Source: CAINVV01 sp963663675
Lineage (GTDB): Bacteria > Bacteroidota > Bacteroidia > Bacteroidales > Prolixibacteraceae
DNA: 64,000 nt
Assembly (NCBI GenBank): GCA_963663675.1
Contig: OY760498.1
Span: 2,976,001 to 3,040,000, forward strand
Direction of reading: 5' to 3'
Shown piece by piece: positions 9,018 to 18,697 of the stretch (positions are counted from its first letter, which is position 1; each line of letters starts with the position of its first letter). A program made the position numbers and the translations under genes. The notes under the pieces were generated by a model, which had not been told where the DNA came from, ran no database searches, and worked only from the letters and a program-made list of their open reading frames with translations.

Positions 9018-11711
9018 TTATTCCTCCTTCAGGTCGATTTTTGACAAGCTATTCCATGCCCTGAAAGCGATAAAGCCAACAATTACGAGTACCACAACCA
9101 AGGCAACCGGGAATGAGGAAGCGCTTCCGCTTCCATAAGAATGCAAACCAGTAAGGTAATAATTCACCCCGAGGTAAGTCATCAGTACGCTCAGAAGTCC
9201 TGCGACAGATGCCATATTGAGTGCAAACCAGCCGCGGTAGCCGGGCATCAGCCTCATATGCGTGATGAAAGCATACACCAGGATGGTTACCAGCGACCAG
9301 GTCTCCTTTGGATCCCAGCCCCAATAGCGTCCCCAGGATTCGTTGGCCCAGATGGCACCCAGGAAGGTTCCAATAGTGAGAAGATATAAGCCAAGGGTCA
9401 TTGCTGCTTCATTGATCCATGTCATGTGACGAATGTTCCGCTGCACGCGATCCTTGTTACCAGGTTTTACCAGGCTGGCCAGGAGAAGGTTCATCAAACC
9501 GATAATCGCACTCACGCCAAGGAAACCGTAACTGGCAGTAATTACTGCGACATGCAGGGCAAGCCAGTAAGATTTCAATACCGGTACAAGGTTGGTAATT
9601 TCCGGATTAAGCCAGCTCATCTGGGCCACAAACAGGGTAAGGCCCGATAGTAGCGCTGCAGCGCCCATCACCATCGGATTTCTTCTGGCAAAGATCAAAC
9701 CTGCAAGCATCCCGGCCCAGGCTATGTAGATCATCGATTCGTAACCGTCACTCCAGGGCATGTGTCCTGCAATGTATCCACGAACAGACAAGCCGGCAGT
9801 GTGCAGCACAAATCCCAAAATAAATATCCATCCGGTATAAAAAACCACCTTAGCATTCATTTTTCCGTCCGTAAGCAGCGCCCTGAAATAGAAAACCAGC
9901 AGAATCATGCCTGTGAGGAGGTAGAGAAACGAAAGATCCCTGAAAATATTAATGCGGTTGTACAGAATCTCCAGCTTTAGTTTTGTTGCACCCGGAATAA
10001 GCTCCGCACCGGCTTTGTGCTGATACTGTTCAATCAAGGAAAGATCCGCTTTCTGGCGGGCCACATCATTGGATTGAACAGCATTCATATAATCAAAAAA
10101 GACTTTGATCATCATAGCACCGGATGTAGAGTTAGGTGCATTTGTCAGGTCTTCCCAGGTAGTATTCGTGCGGTCGGAAGATGGGAACAAACGAAGAATT
10201 TCCCCTTTAAAGACAAGATAGGCAACATTTAGCCTGTCATCAACCTTGATAATGGCGTTGTCAAATGTTCCGCGCTGGGAAGGTTGCCTGGCATAAGCCT
10301 CTCCAACTTCCTTCTGAATTTTGTATTCTCCCTTGTCATTAAAAAAATCTGAAAACGACGCTTTGCCGGACGAAACACCTAGAAGATCCTCTATTTTCTT
10401 CTCAGACAGGACGATCATCGGTACCTTCTGCCACTCTTCGGGATAAGCAAGCATACTCAAAACAACCTGTTCAGGCGACAGTCCGTTCAGACTTTCAGCT
10501 CTGGACATTTTCATTACTACTTCATATGCAACAGTGCTGAAAGGCTTTACCCTTCCATCATGACCCTGCACCAATACCTTAGCGAATTCGTTGGCAGACT
10601 CTTTGGTTACTTCGGCGCCTTTGACTTGTACGCCGGTGAACAACAGGGCAAAAACAACCATTGCCGAAACCGGCTTGGAGGCTTTCTGCATGATCCGGTA
10701 GAAATAGCTCTTCCTGTTGAAAATGGAAAGCAGAATGGATGAGAACAACAAAAGGTAACCGATATAAGTCAGGATGGTACCTGGCATATCTTTGTTTACT
10801 GAAAGTATGGTGCCCTTCTCGTCCTGGTCGAAAGAGGACTGATAAAACCTGTAGCCCCTGTGTTTCAGTACATTGTTCATATAAATTGAGAAATCACTTT
10901 TTATTCCCTGTTCCTGATCAATCAGTGTCACCTCGCTTTTGTAGGAGGAAGGGCTCATTGACCCAGGATAGCGAACCAACTGAAAATCTTTAAGATAGAT
11001 AGCAAAAGGTAATGTTTTGGTCTTTGGTCCGATCCATATTTCATATTCTGCACCGTCAAACTGTCCCTTCACGGAAGCAGGCACACTTTCATCACTGACC
11101 GGTACTGTAACAAATTCTTCTTTTGATCCATCCGACAAGCTGATTTTTGCAGCTTTGCCCTGCCTGGCCATACCACCCATCTCGCCACCCGACCGTGCAT
11201 TTAAATAGAAATCTACCGAATTGACTTTCAGCTTCTTACCTTCAAAATCAAATACAGCGCTGACTTCGTGTTTGGAAAATGGCGTCAGCATAACTTTTTG
11301 TTCAGCTTCAAAATTCTGGCCATTCCTGGATACCAGCATATGGAAATACAGATCAGAGGTGATCAATTCCGAGGATGATTCACCCTCCCTGATATGGATA
11401 ATACCCTCCTCACCAATGTACCTGGTTACACCGGCACCAATTATCATAATAATAAAGGCGAGGTGAAACAAACCTACCGTCATTTTTTCCCTTCTGTACA
11501 ACTTGGAACGAAAATAAATAACTGTCATAGATACTACCAGGAACAACAACAACAATTCGAACCAGGTTGATCCATACACCAGGGCTTTTGCAGAATCAGC
11601 GCCATAGGCACTTTCAAAGAAGGTGGCAATTCCAAGGACCATGGCGAGCAACAACAAGGCAAACCCTGCCGTTGTTATGGAAAATATAGTTTTTTTGAGA
11701 TTCTCTATCAT
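9018..11711 (-). CDS. ccsBA: Fused cytochrome c synthase ResB-CcsA (system II)
   Basis: An 897-residue membrane protein joining ResB/CcsB (N-terminal about 350 residues, several membrane helices and a large periplasmic domain) to CcsA (from about residue 590 to the end). It moves haem across the inner membrane and attaches it to apocytochrome CXXCH motifs. The CcsA part contains the haem-handling WWD-type motif (WGRYWGWDPKETWSL), followed by a helix with a conserved His (ITHMRLMPGYRGWFALN). The middle region, about 350-590, is a long extracytoplasmic insert. Fusion into one polypeptide is common in Bacteroidota and epsilonproteobacteria. Likely client: the multihaem cytochrome at 43345-44844. 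The OB-fold lipoprotein follows in the same direction. Confidence 0.93.
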   Translation of the reverse strand: MIENLKKTIFSITTAGFALLLLAMVLGIATFFESAYGADSAKALVYGSTWFELLLLFLVVSMTVIYFRSKLYRREKMTVGLFHLAFIIMIIGAGVTRYIGEEGIIHIREGESSSELITSDLYFHMLVSRNGQNFEAEQKVMLTPFSKHEVSAVFDFEGKKLKVNSVDFYLNARSGGEMGGMARQGKAAKISLSDGSKEEFVTVPVSDESVPASVKGQFDGAEYEIWIGPKTKTLPFAIYLKDFQLVRYPGSMSPSSYKSEVTLIDQEQGIKSDFSIYMNNVLKHRGYRFYQSSFDQDEKGTILSVNKDMPGTILTYIGYLLLFSSILLSIFNRKSYFYRIMQKASKPVSAMVVFALLFTGVQVKGAEVTKESANEFAKVLVQGHDGRVKPFSTVAYEVVMKMSRAESLNGLSPEQVVLSMLAYPEEWQKVPMIVLSEKKIEDLLGVSSGKASFSDFFNDKGEYKIQKEVGEAYARQPSQRGTFDNAIIKVDDRLNVAYLVFKGEILRLFPSSDRTNTTWEDLTNAPNSTSGAMMIKVFFDYMNAVQSNDVARQKADLSLIEQYQHKAGAELIPGATKLKLEILYNRINIFRDLSFLYLLTGMILLVFYFRALLTDGKMNAKVVFYTGWIFILGFVLHTAGLSVRGYIAGHMPWSDGYESMIYIAWAGMLAGLIFARRNPMVMGAAALLSGLTLFVAQMSWLNPEITNLVPVLKSYWLALHVAVITASYGFLGVSAIIGLMNLLLASLVKPGNKDRVQRNIRHMTWINEAAMTLGLYLLTIGTFLGAIWANESWGRYWGWDPKETWSLVTILVYAFITHMRLMPGYRGWFALNMASVAGLLSVLMTYLGVNYYLTGLHSYGSGSASSFPVALVVVLVIVGFIAFRAWNSLSKIDLKEE

Positions 11712-11846
11712 AATAGTAATTATTATAAAATTGCTATTCTACTGTTAATCTGATCAAAACAATGAAAAACCAGAGCATTCCGGTAATCAGATCAATGAAA
11801 AACCAGAATTGGCAGGTAAAAATAAGAAAAAACCAGTTGCATTACG

Positions 11847-11874
11847 AAAAAAGGAGTCCGAGGACCCCTTTTTT
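11847..11874 (-). terminator. Intrinsic terminator of ppdK
   Basis: Stem 11853-11859 with 11862-11868, extended on both sides by six A/T pairs (11847-11852 and 11869-11874). Read on the minus strand it gives GGGGTCC/GGACTCC with one G-U wobble followed by TTTTTT. It lies 47 bases after the ppdK stop. Confidence 0.85.
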
Positions 11875-11920
11875 GTAACAATAACAATTTAGATCAAATA
11901 TGATTTGAACAAATGTCTGA

Positions 11921-14632
11921 TTAGCTATTCTTTTTTACATTGGCCTGCGCGGCAGCCAAACGTGCAATTGGAACGCGGAATGGGGAACAACTGACATAAT
12001 CCAGTCCGACTCTGTCGCAAAATTCAACAGAACTTGGCTCACCGCCATGTTCGCCGCAGATACCAACTTTCAGGTTTGGTTTGGTTGAACGTCCTTTGAT
12101 GACACCCATCTCGACCAGCAGACCAACTCCGTGTTGATCCAGTATCTGGAACGGATCATTTTTCAGGATGCCCCTGTCGAGGTAATCAGGAAGGAACTTA
12201 CCGGCATCATCACGGGAGAATCCCATGGTCATCTGGGTAAGGTCATTGGTTCCGAAAGAGAAGAAGTCGGCTTCTTTGGCTATTCCTTCAGCTGTAAGAG
12301 CAGCTCTGGGCACTTCTATCATGGTTCCTACAAGGTAATCGATTTTGTCATTACGTTCTGCAAAGACCTTTTTGATGGTTGAATGGATCACGTCTGTCTG
12401 ATTTTTGAGCTCAGCCACGGTACCTACCAATGGCACCATGATTTCCGGACGGGCATCAATGCCTTTTGCCTTCAGATTAAGGGCTGCTTCAATAATAGCA
12501 CGGGCCTGCATCTCGGTAATTTCCGGATAGGTAATACCAAGGCGGCATCCGCGGTGACCCAGCATCGGGTTAAATTCCTGGAGATCCTCAACTTTTTGTT
12601 TGATCTGCTCAAGCGTAAGACCCATCTCCTCGGCAAGTTCCTTTTGCTGAGCAGTTTCGTGAGGTACAAATTCATGCAGTGGCGGATCGAGCAGACGAAC
12701 AGTCACTCCGTAGCCTGCCATCGCTTCAAAAATACCTTCGAAATCCTCACGTTGGTAAGGAAGTAATTTGGCCAAAGCCTCTTTCCTGCCCTCAACGGTG
12801 GATGAGAGGATCATTTCACGCATTGCCTTGATTCGGGCTCCTTCGAAGAACATGTGTTCCGTGCGGGTAAGGCCGATACCTTTGGCACCGAATTCACGTG
12901 CCTTTTTAGCATCATGCGGGGTGTCTGCATTGGTCCTGACAGACATACGGGTATATTTATCGGCCAGCTCCATGATCTTGGCAAAATCATCGCTGATTGT
13001 AGCTTCCTGGGTTTTGACCTTACCATCGAATACTTCACCGGTAGAACCGTTCAGGGAGATCCAGTCGCCTTCCTTGTAAACTTTACCGGCTGCTTCCATG
13101 GTGCGGGACTTGTAATTGATCCTTAATGCACCGGCACCTGATACGCAGCATTTTCCCATGCCGCGGGCTACTACGGCAGCGTGCGAGGTCATACCTCCAC
13201 GGGCAGTCAGAATACCTCGGGCAATGTTCATGCCTTCAAGGTCTTCCGGAGAGGTTTCTATTCTAACCAGTATGGTGTTTTCATAATTTTTTGCCTCATC
13301 AGCGAAAAAGACAATCTGGCCTGAAGCAGCACCCGGAGAAGCTGGAAGACCTTTGGCAATCAGTTTGGCTGCCCTGAGGGCATTTACGTCAAATACAGGA
13401 TGCAGAAGTTCGTCCAGTTTGTTAGGTTCAACTCTCAGCAAGGCAGTTTTCTCATCGATCTTGCCCTCACTCAAAAGGTCGACGGCAATTTTCAGCATGG
13501 AAGCACCTGTACGCTTTCCGTTACGGGTTTGCAGCAGCCACAATTTGCCATCCTGGATGGTAAATTCGATGTCCTGCATATCCTTGTAGTGACCTTCCAG
13601 TTTTTGCTGGATCTCCATCAGTTGATTGTATGCAGCCGGCATGGTCTCCTCAAGCGACGGAAATTTGGCGGCACGTACTTCTTCTGTTACATTCTGCAGT
13701 TCTGCCCAACGCTGTGAGCCAATCTTTGTAATCTGCTGCGGAGTGCGGATACCGGCAACCACATCTTCTCCCTGGGCATTGATAAGGTACTCGCCGATGA
13801 ACATATTTTCGCCTGTTGATGCATCACGGGTAAAACCAACACCGGTAGCGGAATTGCCACCCATGTTACCGAATACCATGGCCTGCACGTTAACGGCAGT
13901 ACCCCATTCAACAGGAATATTGTTGAGTTTTCTGTAATAAATCGCACGTTCGTTCATCCAGCTTTCAAACACGGCAGCGATAGCGCCGTAAAGCTGTTCC
14001 CATGGATCAACCGGGAAATCTTTGCCTGTAACTTTCAGAACAGCGGCCTTGAAGCGAAGAACCAGTGTTTTGAGATTATCCACTGTAAACTCGGTATCTT
14101 CCTTGATGCCAACTTCCTCCTTCATGTGTTCGATGATCTCTTCGAACGGATCGATATCTTCTTTGCTGTGGGGTTTCATCCCCAGTACAACATCACCGTA
14201 CATTTGAACAAACCGGCGGTAAGAGTCCCATGCAAAACGAGGATTACCTGATTTCAGGGCGATTCCTTCAACAGCGACATCGTTGAGACCGAGATTAAGA
14301 ATGGTATCCATCATACCTGGCATAGAAGCACGCGCACCGGAGCGTACTGAAACCAAACAGGGATTTTCTTTGGAACCAAATTTGGTTCCGGTAATATTTT
14401 CGATATACGCAACGGCAGCCTGAACATCTTTTTCAATCAGGGCAAAAGCAGCTTTTCTTCCCTTTTCAGTAAATTCAGTACAAACTTCTGTAGTAATTGT
14501 AAATCCCGGAGGAACCGGAACTCCGATCAGATTCATTTCCGCCAGGTTGGCACCTTTGCCACCCAGCAAATTTTTCATCTCTGCACGACCTTCAGCCTGG
14601 CCGTTACCGAATGTATACACATACTTCGTCAT
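11921..14632 (-). CDS. ppdK: Pyruvate, phosphate dikinase
   Basis: Interconverts pyruvate, ATP and phosphate with phosphoenolpyruvate, AMP and pyrophosphate. At 903 residues it is full length. The N-terminal nucleotide-binding domain begins GGKGANLAEM; the swivelling domain holds the phosphorylated His in GGMTSHAAVVARGMG (about residue 455); and the C-terminal TIM barrel has FGTNDLTQMTMGFSRDD and the catalytic Cys of GICGEHGGEP. It is a monocistronic minus-strand unit with its own TAACTTTG promoter element and terminator. In anaerobic Bacteroidota it typically works at the PEP/pyruvate node in place of, or beside, pyruvate kinase. Confidence 0.97.
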   Translation of the reverse strand: MTKYVYTFGNGQAEGRAEMKNLLGGKGANLAEMNLIGVPVPPGFTITTEVCTEFTEKGRKAAFALIEKDVQAAVAYIENITGTKFGSKENPCLVSVRSGARASMPGMMDTILNLGLNDVAVEGIALKSGNPRFAWDSYRRFVQMYGDVVLGMKPHSKEDIDPFEEIIEHMKEEVGIKEDTEFTVDNLKTLVLRFKAAVLKVTGKDFPVDPWEQLYGAIAAVFESWMNERAIYYRKLNNIPVEWGTAVNVQAMVFGNMGGNSATGVGFTRDASTGENMFIGEYLINAQGEDVVAGIRTPQQITKIGSQRWAELQNVTEEVRAAKFPSLEETMPAAYNQLMEIQQKLEGHYKDMQDIEFTIQDGKLWLLQTRNGKRTGASMLKIAVDLLSEGKIDEKTALLRVEPNKLDELLHPVFDVNALRAAKLIAKGLPASPGAASGQIVFFADEAKNYENTILVRIETSPEDLEGMNIARGILTARGGMTSHAAVVARGMGKCCVSGAGALRINYKSRTMEAAGKVYKEGDWISLNGSTGEVFDGKVKTQEATISDDFAKIMELADKYTRMSVRTNADTPHDAKKAREFGAKGIGLTRTEHMFFEGARIKAMREMILSSTVEGRKEALAKLLPYQREDFEGIFEAMAGYGVTVRLLDPPLHEFVPHETAQQKELAEEMGLTLEQIKQKVEDLQEFNPMLGHRGCRLGITYPEITEMQARAIIEAALNLKAKGIDARPEIMVPLVGTVAELKNQTDVIHSTIKKVFAERNDKIDYLVGTMIEVPRAALTAEGIAKEADFFSFGTNDLTQMTMGFSRDDAGKFLPDYLDRGILKNDPFQILDQHGVGLLVEMGVIKGRSTKPNLKVGICGEHGGEPSSVEFCDRVGLDYVSCSPFRVPIARLAAAQANVKKNS

Positions 14633-14681
14633 AAAATATAAATATTTGGTTTGAGTATTATTTCTACGGTAAAATTGACTG

Positions 14682-14689
14682 CAAAGTTA
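14682..14689 (-). promoter_or_regulatory. TAnnTTTG -7 element, ppdK
   Basis: TAACTTTG on the minus strand, 49 bases before the ppdK start. It matches the Bacteroidota -7 consensus TAnnTTTG. No clear -33 TTTG is seen. Confidence 0.55.
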
Positions 14690-14745
14690 AAATTTATAAC
14701 ATAAGGATTTAATGATATTTACCCTATTTTTACAAAAAATTACTG

Positions 14746-15510
14746 ATGCGAATCGTTTTATTCGGTACCGGAAATTTAGCCACCAGGCTTGGAACAGCGC
14801 TTAAGTCTGCAAACGTTGAAATCACTCAGGTTTTTGGCAGAAGTGAAGAAGGTGCCTCAAAGCTTTCAAGAATTCTGGGTTGTCCATTTACAACTTCCGG
14901 CAAGAAAGTTGAATCTGATGCCGATTTTTATATCATTGCAGTCTCTGACGATGCCATTTCTGCAGTATTATCCGGTATCCGTGCAGGCAAGCAAATTGTC
15001 TTACATACATCCGGAAGTGTGCAAATGGATGTACTGTCCTCATTTGCTGAAAATTACGGAGTATTCTATCCATTGCAAACACTTTCAGCCCGAAGGGAAG
15101 TCGATTTTACAGATGTTCCTTTGTGCATCGAAGCGAGCAATCCCTCCGCTATGGAAAAGATCACCGCCCTGGCTAAGACCATCTCAGGCACGGTGGTATC
15201 CATTGATTCTGAACAACGCAGGCAACTCCACCTTGCTGCGGTCTTCGTCTGCAATTTTGTCAACCATTTCTATTCCATCGGTGAAGCATTGCTGAAGGAT
15301 CATCACCTTGATTTCAATTTATTGAAACCGCTGATCCGGGAGACAGCAGCGAAAGCCATTCAATTTTCTCCGGCATCGGTTCGGACCGGACCGGCGGTCA
15401 GGGGCAATGAGGAGGTAATGGCAATGCACCTGAAAATGCTGGAGGATTATCCCGCATGGAAACATTTCTACAAATTAATAAGTAAAGATATATCACACTA
15501 TCATAATTAA
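14746..15510 (+). CDS. DUF2520 / Rossmann-like oxidoreductase
   Basis: A 254-residue protein with an N-terminal NAD(P)-binding fold (MRIVLFGTGNLATRLGTAL) and a helical C-terminal domain typical of the DUF2520 family, which resembles ketopantoate reductase and F420-dependent oxidoreductases. Motifs VLHTSGS and GVFYPLQTLS mark the family. Its substrate is not established. The KdsC-type phosphatase gene starts 2 bases after the stop, so they are translated together; this pairing is common in Bacteroidota. A degenerate TATTTTTA element lies about 15 bases upstream. Confidence 0.88.
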   Translation: MRIVLFGTGNLATRLGTALKSANVEITQVFGRSEEGASKLSRILGCPFTTSGKKVESDADFYIIAVSDDAISAVLSGIRAGKQIVLHTSGSVQMDVLSSFAENYGVFYPLQTLSARREVDFTDVPLCIEASNPSAMEKITALAKTISGTVVSIDSEQRRQLHLAAVFVCNFVNHFYSIGEALLKDHHLDFNLLKPLIRETAAKAIQFSPASVRTGPAVRGNEEVMAMHLKMLEDYPAWKHFYKLISKDISHYHN

Positions 15511-15512
15511 TT

Positions 15513-16043
15513 ATGGCATTTTTTAAGGAAGAACTGAGCAAAGTCAAAGCTTTTGTATTTGATGTGGATGGCGTACTCTCACACAATGTTCTCACACTTT
15601 CTCCGGATGGCGATCCGCTGCGTACTGCCAACATGAAAGACGGCTATGCAATCATGTATGCCATCAGGTCGGGATATCCCATCGGCATCATCACGGGGGG
15701 AAAGACACGGGATATGAAAGGCCGCCTCGATAGGCTCGGAATTACCCAGATATATATGGGAACCCTTGATAAAGTACCTTGCCTTTTCGACTTCCTCCAT
15801 AAGAATAATCTCAACGCGGAGGATGTGTTGTACATGGGCGATGATATTCCGGATTACAATGTGATGACCAAAGTCGGTCTGCCGGTGTGCCCAAACGACG
15901 CAGCACCCGAGATCAAGGAGATTTCCTCCTATATTTCTCACCGGAACGGAGGAGAGGGATGCGTCAGAGATGTTATTGAACAGGTAATGCGTGCCCAGGA
16001 AAAATGGTGCCATCCGGAAGATATTAACTGGAGCAGCTTCTGA
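15513..16043 (+). CDS. kdsC: HAD-IIIA phosphatase, KdsC-like (3-deoxy-manno-octulosonate 8-phosphate phosphatase)
   Basis: A 176-residue HAD hydrolase without a cap domain. Motif I is FVFDVDGVLS (nucleophile Asp and the following general acid Asp), motif II is the IITGG threonine, and motif IV is GDDIPDYNVM. This matches KdsC, which releases phosphate from KDO 8-phosphate during lipopolysaccharide inner-core synthesis. The start overlaps nothing and lies 2 bases after the DUF2520 stop. KdsC-like proteins include paralogues with other sugar-phosphate substrates, so the exact substrate is probable, not proven. A heptad-period inverted repeat follows the stop. Confidence 0.85.
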   Translation: MAFFKEELSKVKAFVFDVDGVLSHNVLTLSPDGDPLRTANMKDGYAIMYAIRSGYPIGIITGGKTRDMKGRLDRLGITQIYMGTLDKVPCLFDFLHKNNLNAEDVLYMGDDIPDYNVMTKVGLPVCPNDAAPEIKEISSYISHRNGGEGCVRDVIEQVMRAQEKWCHPEDINWSSF

Positions 16044-16077
16044 GTCGAAAAATGAAGTAAGAGCAGAGTTAAAACAA

Positions 16078-16204
16078 TTTTCGAATTTCAAATTTGGATT
16101 TTCGATTAACCGGCACTCCGGACTTCCGGCCAACTCAGTACTGCAACAAAATGATTACCTGATGATTATGCGTATTCCAAATTCGAAAATCCAAATTTGA
16201 AAAT
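16078..16204. repeat. Inverted repeat built from degenerate 7-bp units
   Basis: A 20-bp perfect inverted repeat (16086-16105 and 16183-16202) with a 77-base spacer. Each arm is itself about four degenerate heptamers: TTTTCGA, ATTTCAA, ATTTGGA, TTTTCGA from 16078, and ATTCCAA, ATTCGAA, AATCCAA, ATTTGAA from 16174. It starts 35 bases after the KdsC stop and ends 21 bases before the RlmD start. Confidence 0.85.
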
Positions 16205-16224
16205 ATTAATAAAAAAAATTTCTT

Positions 16225-17652
16225 GTGGGTCGAAAATCAAAGAGTCTGCCATTGTTGCAGAATGTTGAAATCATAGATGCCGGCGCCGAAGGAAAGGCGG
16301 TCGCCCGCGTGGAGGGTATTGTAGTCTTCACCACGAATGCAGTACCCGGCGATATAGTGGACATCCAGGTGACAAAAAAAAGGGAGAAATACCTGGAAGG
16401 AAGAGTTGTTGCCCTTGTAAATCCATCTCCCGACCGTGTTGAGGCCTTTTGCGAACATTTTGACCTCTGCGGCGGCTGCAAATGGCAGTACCTTCCCTAT
16501 GAAAAACAGTTGTTCTACAAACAGAAACTGGTGGTAGACCAGCTTACCAGGATCGGTAAAATTCAAATACCAACACTTCATCCCATAAAAGGATCGGCGA
16601 GGACAACATTCTACAGGAACAAGCTGGAATATACCTTTTCCAACCGGCGCTGGCTTTCTGTTGAGGAGATAAGATCGGGCAATGAAATCGCCGACCAGGA
16701 TGTATTGGGATTTCATATCCCCGGCATGTTCGACAAGGTGATGGATATCAAAAAATGCTGGCTGCAACCTGAACCTTCCAATGAAATCCGCAATGCGGTG
16801 CGCGAATATGCTCACAAACACAAATTGCCGTTTTTCGATCTCAGGAACAAAAGCGGATTACTCAGAACCATCACGATCCGGACAAATGAGAAAGGCGAAG
16901 TGATGGTGATCGTGGTGTTCTTCGAAGACAACAAAACGGCCAGGGAGGGTTTGCTCAATTCCATATCCGAAAGGTTTCCGCAGGTAACTTCCCTGCTGTA
17001 TGTCATCAATGAAAAAGGCAATGATACAATTACCGACCAGGAGGTAGTCGTGTTCAAAGGGAACGATCACCTTGTGGAAGAGATGGAGGGCCTTCAATTT
17101 ATTATCGGAGCAAAATCCTTCTATCAGACCAATTCCCGACAGGCATATGAATTGTATAAAATTACCAGGGATATGGCCGGACTGACCGGCACAGAGATAG
17201 TATACGACCTTTACACCGGTACCGGAACTATTGCCAATTTTGTTGCAAAGAAGGCAAAAAAGGTAATCGGCATCGAATATGTCCCTGAAGCTATCAGCGA
17301 TGCAAACATTAATTCCGCTAACAACAGGATATCAAACACGCTGTTTTTTGCAGGTGATATGAAAGAAATCCTGAACAACGAATTTATTGCACAGAATGGC
17401 CGGCCGGATGTTATAATCACCGATCCGCCACGGGCCGGGATGGATGAAAAAGTAGTGCAGGTCATCCTGGCTGCTGCTCCTGAGCGGATTGTCTATGTCA
17501 GCTGTAACCCGGCGACGCAGGCACGTGATCTGCAGTTAATGGCAGGCATGTACAGTGTCAGGGAAGTTCATCCGGTAGACATGTTTCCACACACTCACCA
17601 CGTGGAAAATGTAGTTCTTCTGGAGAAAAAAAAGTCAGAAAGTTATGAGTGA
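16225..17652 (+). CDS. rlmD: 23S rRNA (uracil-5-)-methyltransferase, RlmD/TrmA family
   Basis: A SAM-dependent RNA m5U methyltransferase of 475 residues. The N-terminal TRAM domain (about 15-65, AEGKAVARVEGIVVF) precedes an Fe-S cysteine cluster (CEHFDLCGGCKWQ, about 78-88). The C-terminal Rossmann methyltransferase has DLYTGTGTIANF for SAM, DPPRAGM, and the catalytic Cys in VSCNPATQARDL. The start codon is GTG at 16225; the frame fits the family's N-terminus, and no in-frame ATG gives a better one. Which uridine is modified (1939, 747 or a tRNA site) cannot be assigned from sequence alone. A heptad inverted repeat lies directly upstream. Confidence 0.9.
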   Translation: MGRKSKSLPLLQNVEIIDAGAEGKAVARVEGIVVFTTNAVPGDIVDIQVTKKREKYLEGRVVALVNPSPDRVEAFCEHFDLCGGCKWQYLPYEKQLFYKQKLVVDQLTRIGKIQIPTLHPIKGSARTTFYRNKLEYTFSNRRWLSVEEIRSGNEIADQDVLGFHIPGMFDKVMDIKKCWLQPEPSNEIRNAVREYAHKHKLPFFDLRNKSGLLRTITIRTNEKGEVMVIVVFFEDNKTAREGLLNSISERFPQVTSLLYVINEKGNDTITDQEVVVFKGNDHLVEEMEGLQFIIGAKSFYQTNSRQAYELYKITRDMAGLTGTEIVYDLYTGTGTIANFVAKKAKKVIGIEYVPEAISDANINSANNRISNTLFFAGDMKEILNNEFIAQNGRPDVIITDPPRAGMDEKVVQVILAAAPERIVYVSCNPATQARDLQLMAGMYSVREVHPVDMFPHTHHVENVVLLEKKKSESYE

Positions 17653-17672
17653 AGAAATTTAAATCAATCGAT

Positions 17673-18602
17673 TTACAACCTCAAAGTCAACATTAATGAT
17701 TGATCTATCATTGAGTATAAGGACAAATTTAGATCATGAACATAATGATAATTGTACTCAAGCCCGATTTTCCTGAAAAAAATACCGGTAGTCAGTAGAA
17801 TTGATTTTCTAGCTGAATCAAGATTACTGAATATGCTCTCCCTGGAAAGTGCCAGTGCTTTGGTGCTAAAATTAAAGCTTACCTCTTTGGAGATTGCATA
17901 GTCCATCTTGAATTCTACAAGTCCGCTAAAGCCTGACTCAAAGCCTTGACGCTGCCCGGCAATAGAATCCTGGACCTGAAATTTGTTGTTGAAAGTTTGC
18001 TGAAATGCATAACCAAGTCCATAAGTCAAATCATATTGTATCCTGTTATTCTTTTGATAGGAATAATGCTTCTGACCCAGGAAAAGAGTCTGGTAAAGGA
18101 ATAAGGGATCACAAAATCCGGTAGGATTATTTTGCAATGTCCCTTTCCCCAGGGTTGTTTCGGCGGTAGTCTCCAGGAATAAGCGAATAGCTGGATTTTT
18201 AATGACCGGAACGGAAGGAGTCAGAGACAAAATAAATGCATCTTTAATTTTCTCGGCAGGTTCACCTGATTTTTTGGACTGACCATATTGTGCAAAAAGA
18301 GATGTACTAAAATCCCATTTTTTACCCATATAATCAATATTGCTGTTAAGTGTGCCAAGCCACTGCAAATCAGTAGTTTTAACTGATTCGTAATTGGTTG
18401 TTCCAAGGGTCATTCCCAAGCTGGGATGAAAGTCGAAATGCCATTTTGTGGGGACTTCATCAGATTCCGCATTTTTGACAGAATCAGTTGTCTCCGTAAG
18501 TACTGATAAATTTCCGGAACAAAGTCCGGTAACCGGGGGAAAAAAAAGAAAAAACATTGGAAAATAAATCCAGGACAAAGTCCTGTTGCGTATGAGCTTC
18601 AT
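17673..18602 (-). CDS. DUF3078-like exported beta-strand protein
   Basis: A 309-residue exported protein: an N-terminal hydrophobic signal (WIYFPMFFLFFPPVTGLCSG), then a series of alternating strands ending in an aromatic or hydrophobic C-terminus (LMLTLRL). It resembles the DUF3078 family of Bacteroidota, thought to be outer-membrane or envelope beta-barrels. Features typical of the family include DLQWLGTLNSN and the pattern of Gly/Tyr-rich strands (YDLTYGLGYAFQQTF). Function unknown. Converges with the RlmD gene with 20 bases between stop codons. Confidence 0.7.
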   Translation of the reverse strand: MKLIRNRTLSWIYFPMFFLFFPPVTGLCSGNLSVLTETTDSVKNAESDEVPTKWHFDFHPSLGMTLGTTNYESVKTTDLQWLGTLNSNIDYMGKKWDFSTSLFAQYGQSKKSGEPAEKIKDAFILSLTPSVPVIKNPAIRLFLETTAETTLGKGTLQNNPTGFCDPLFLYQTLFLGQKHYSYQKNNRIQYDLTYGLGYAFQQTFNNKFQVQDSIAGQRQGFESGFSGLVEFKMDYAISKEVSFNFSTKALALSRESIFSNLDSARKSILLTTGIFFRKIGLEYNYHYVHDLNLSLYSMIDQSLMLTLRL

Positions 18603-18697
18603 GGTTTAAATATTTCAATTGGTTTTACTAAAAAAAAGCAGAAAAAGATTTTCATCATCTTCTGCCCTTTTGAACATTCACCCCATTAAAAACTAAC

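Noticed and set aside
16237..16821. A 194-codon minus-strand frame opposite rlmD
   Set aside because: Antisense shadow of the TRAM and Fe-S region; no start context or recognisable domain.
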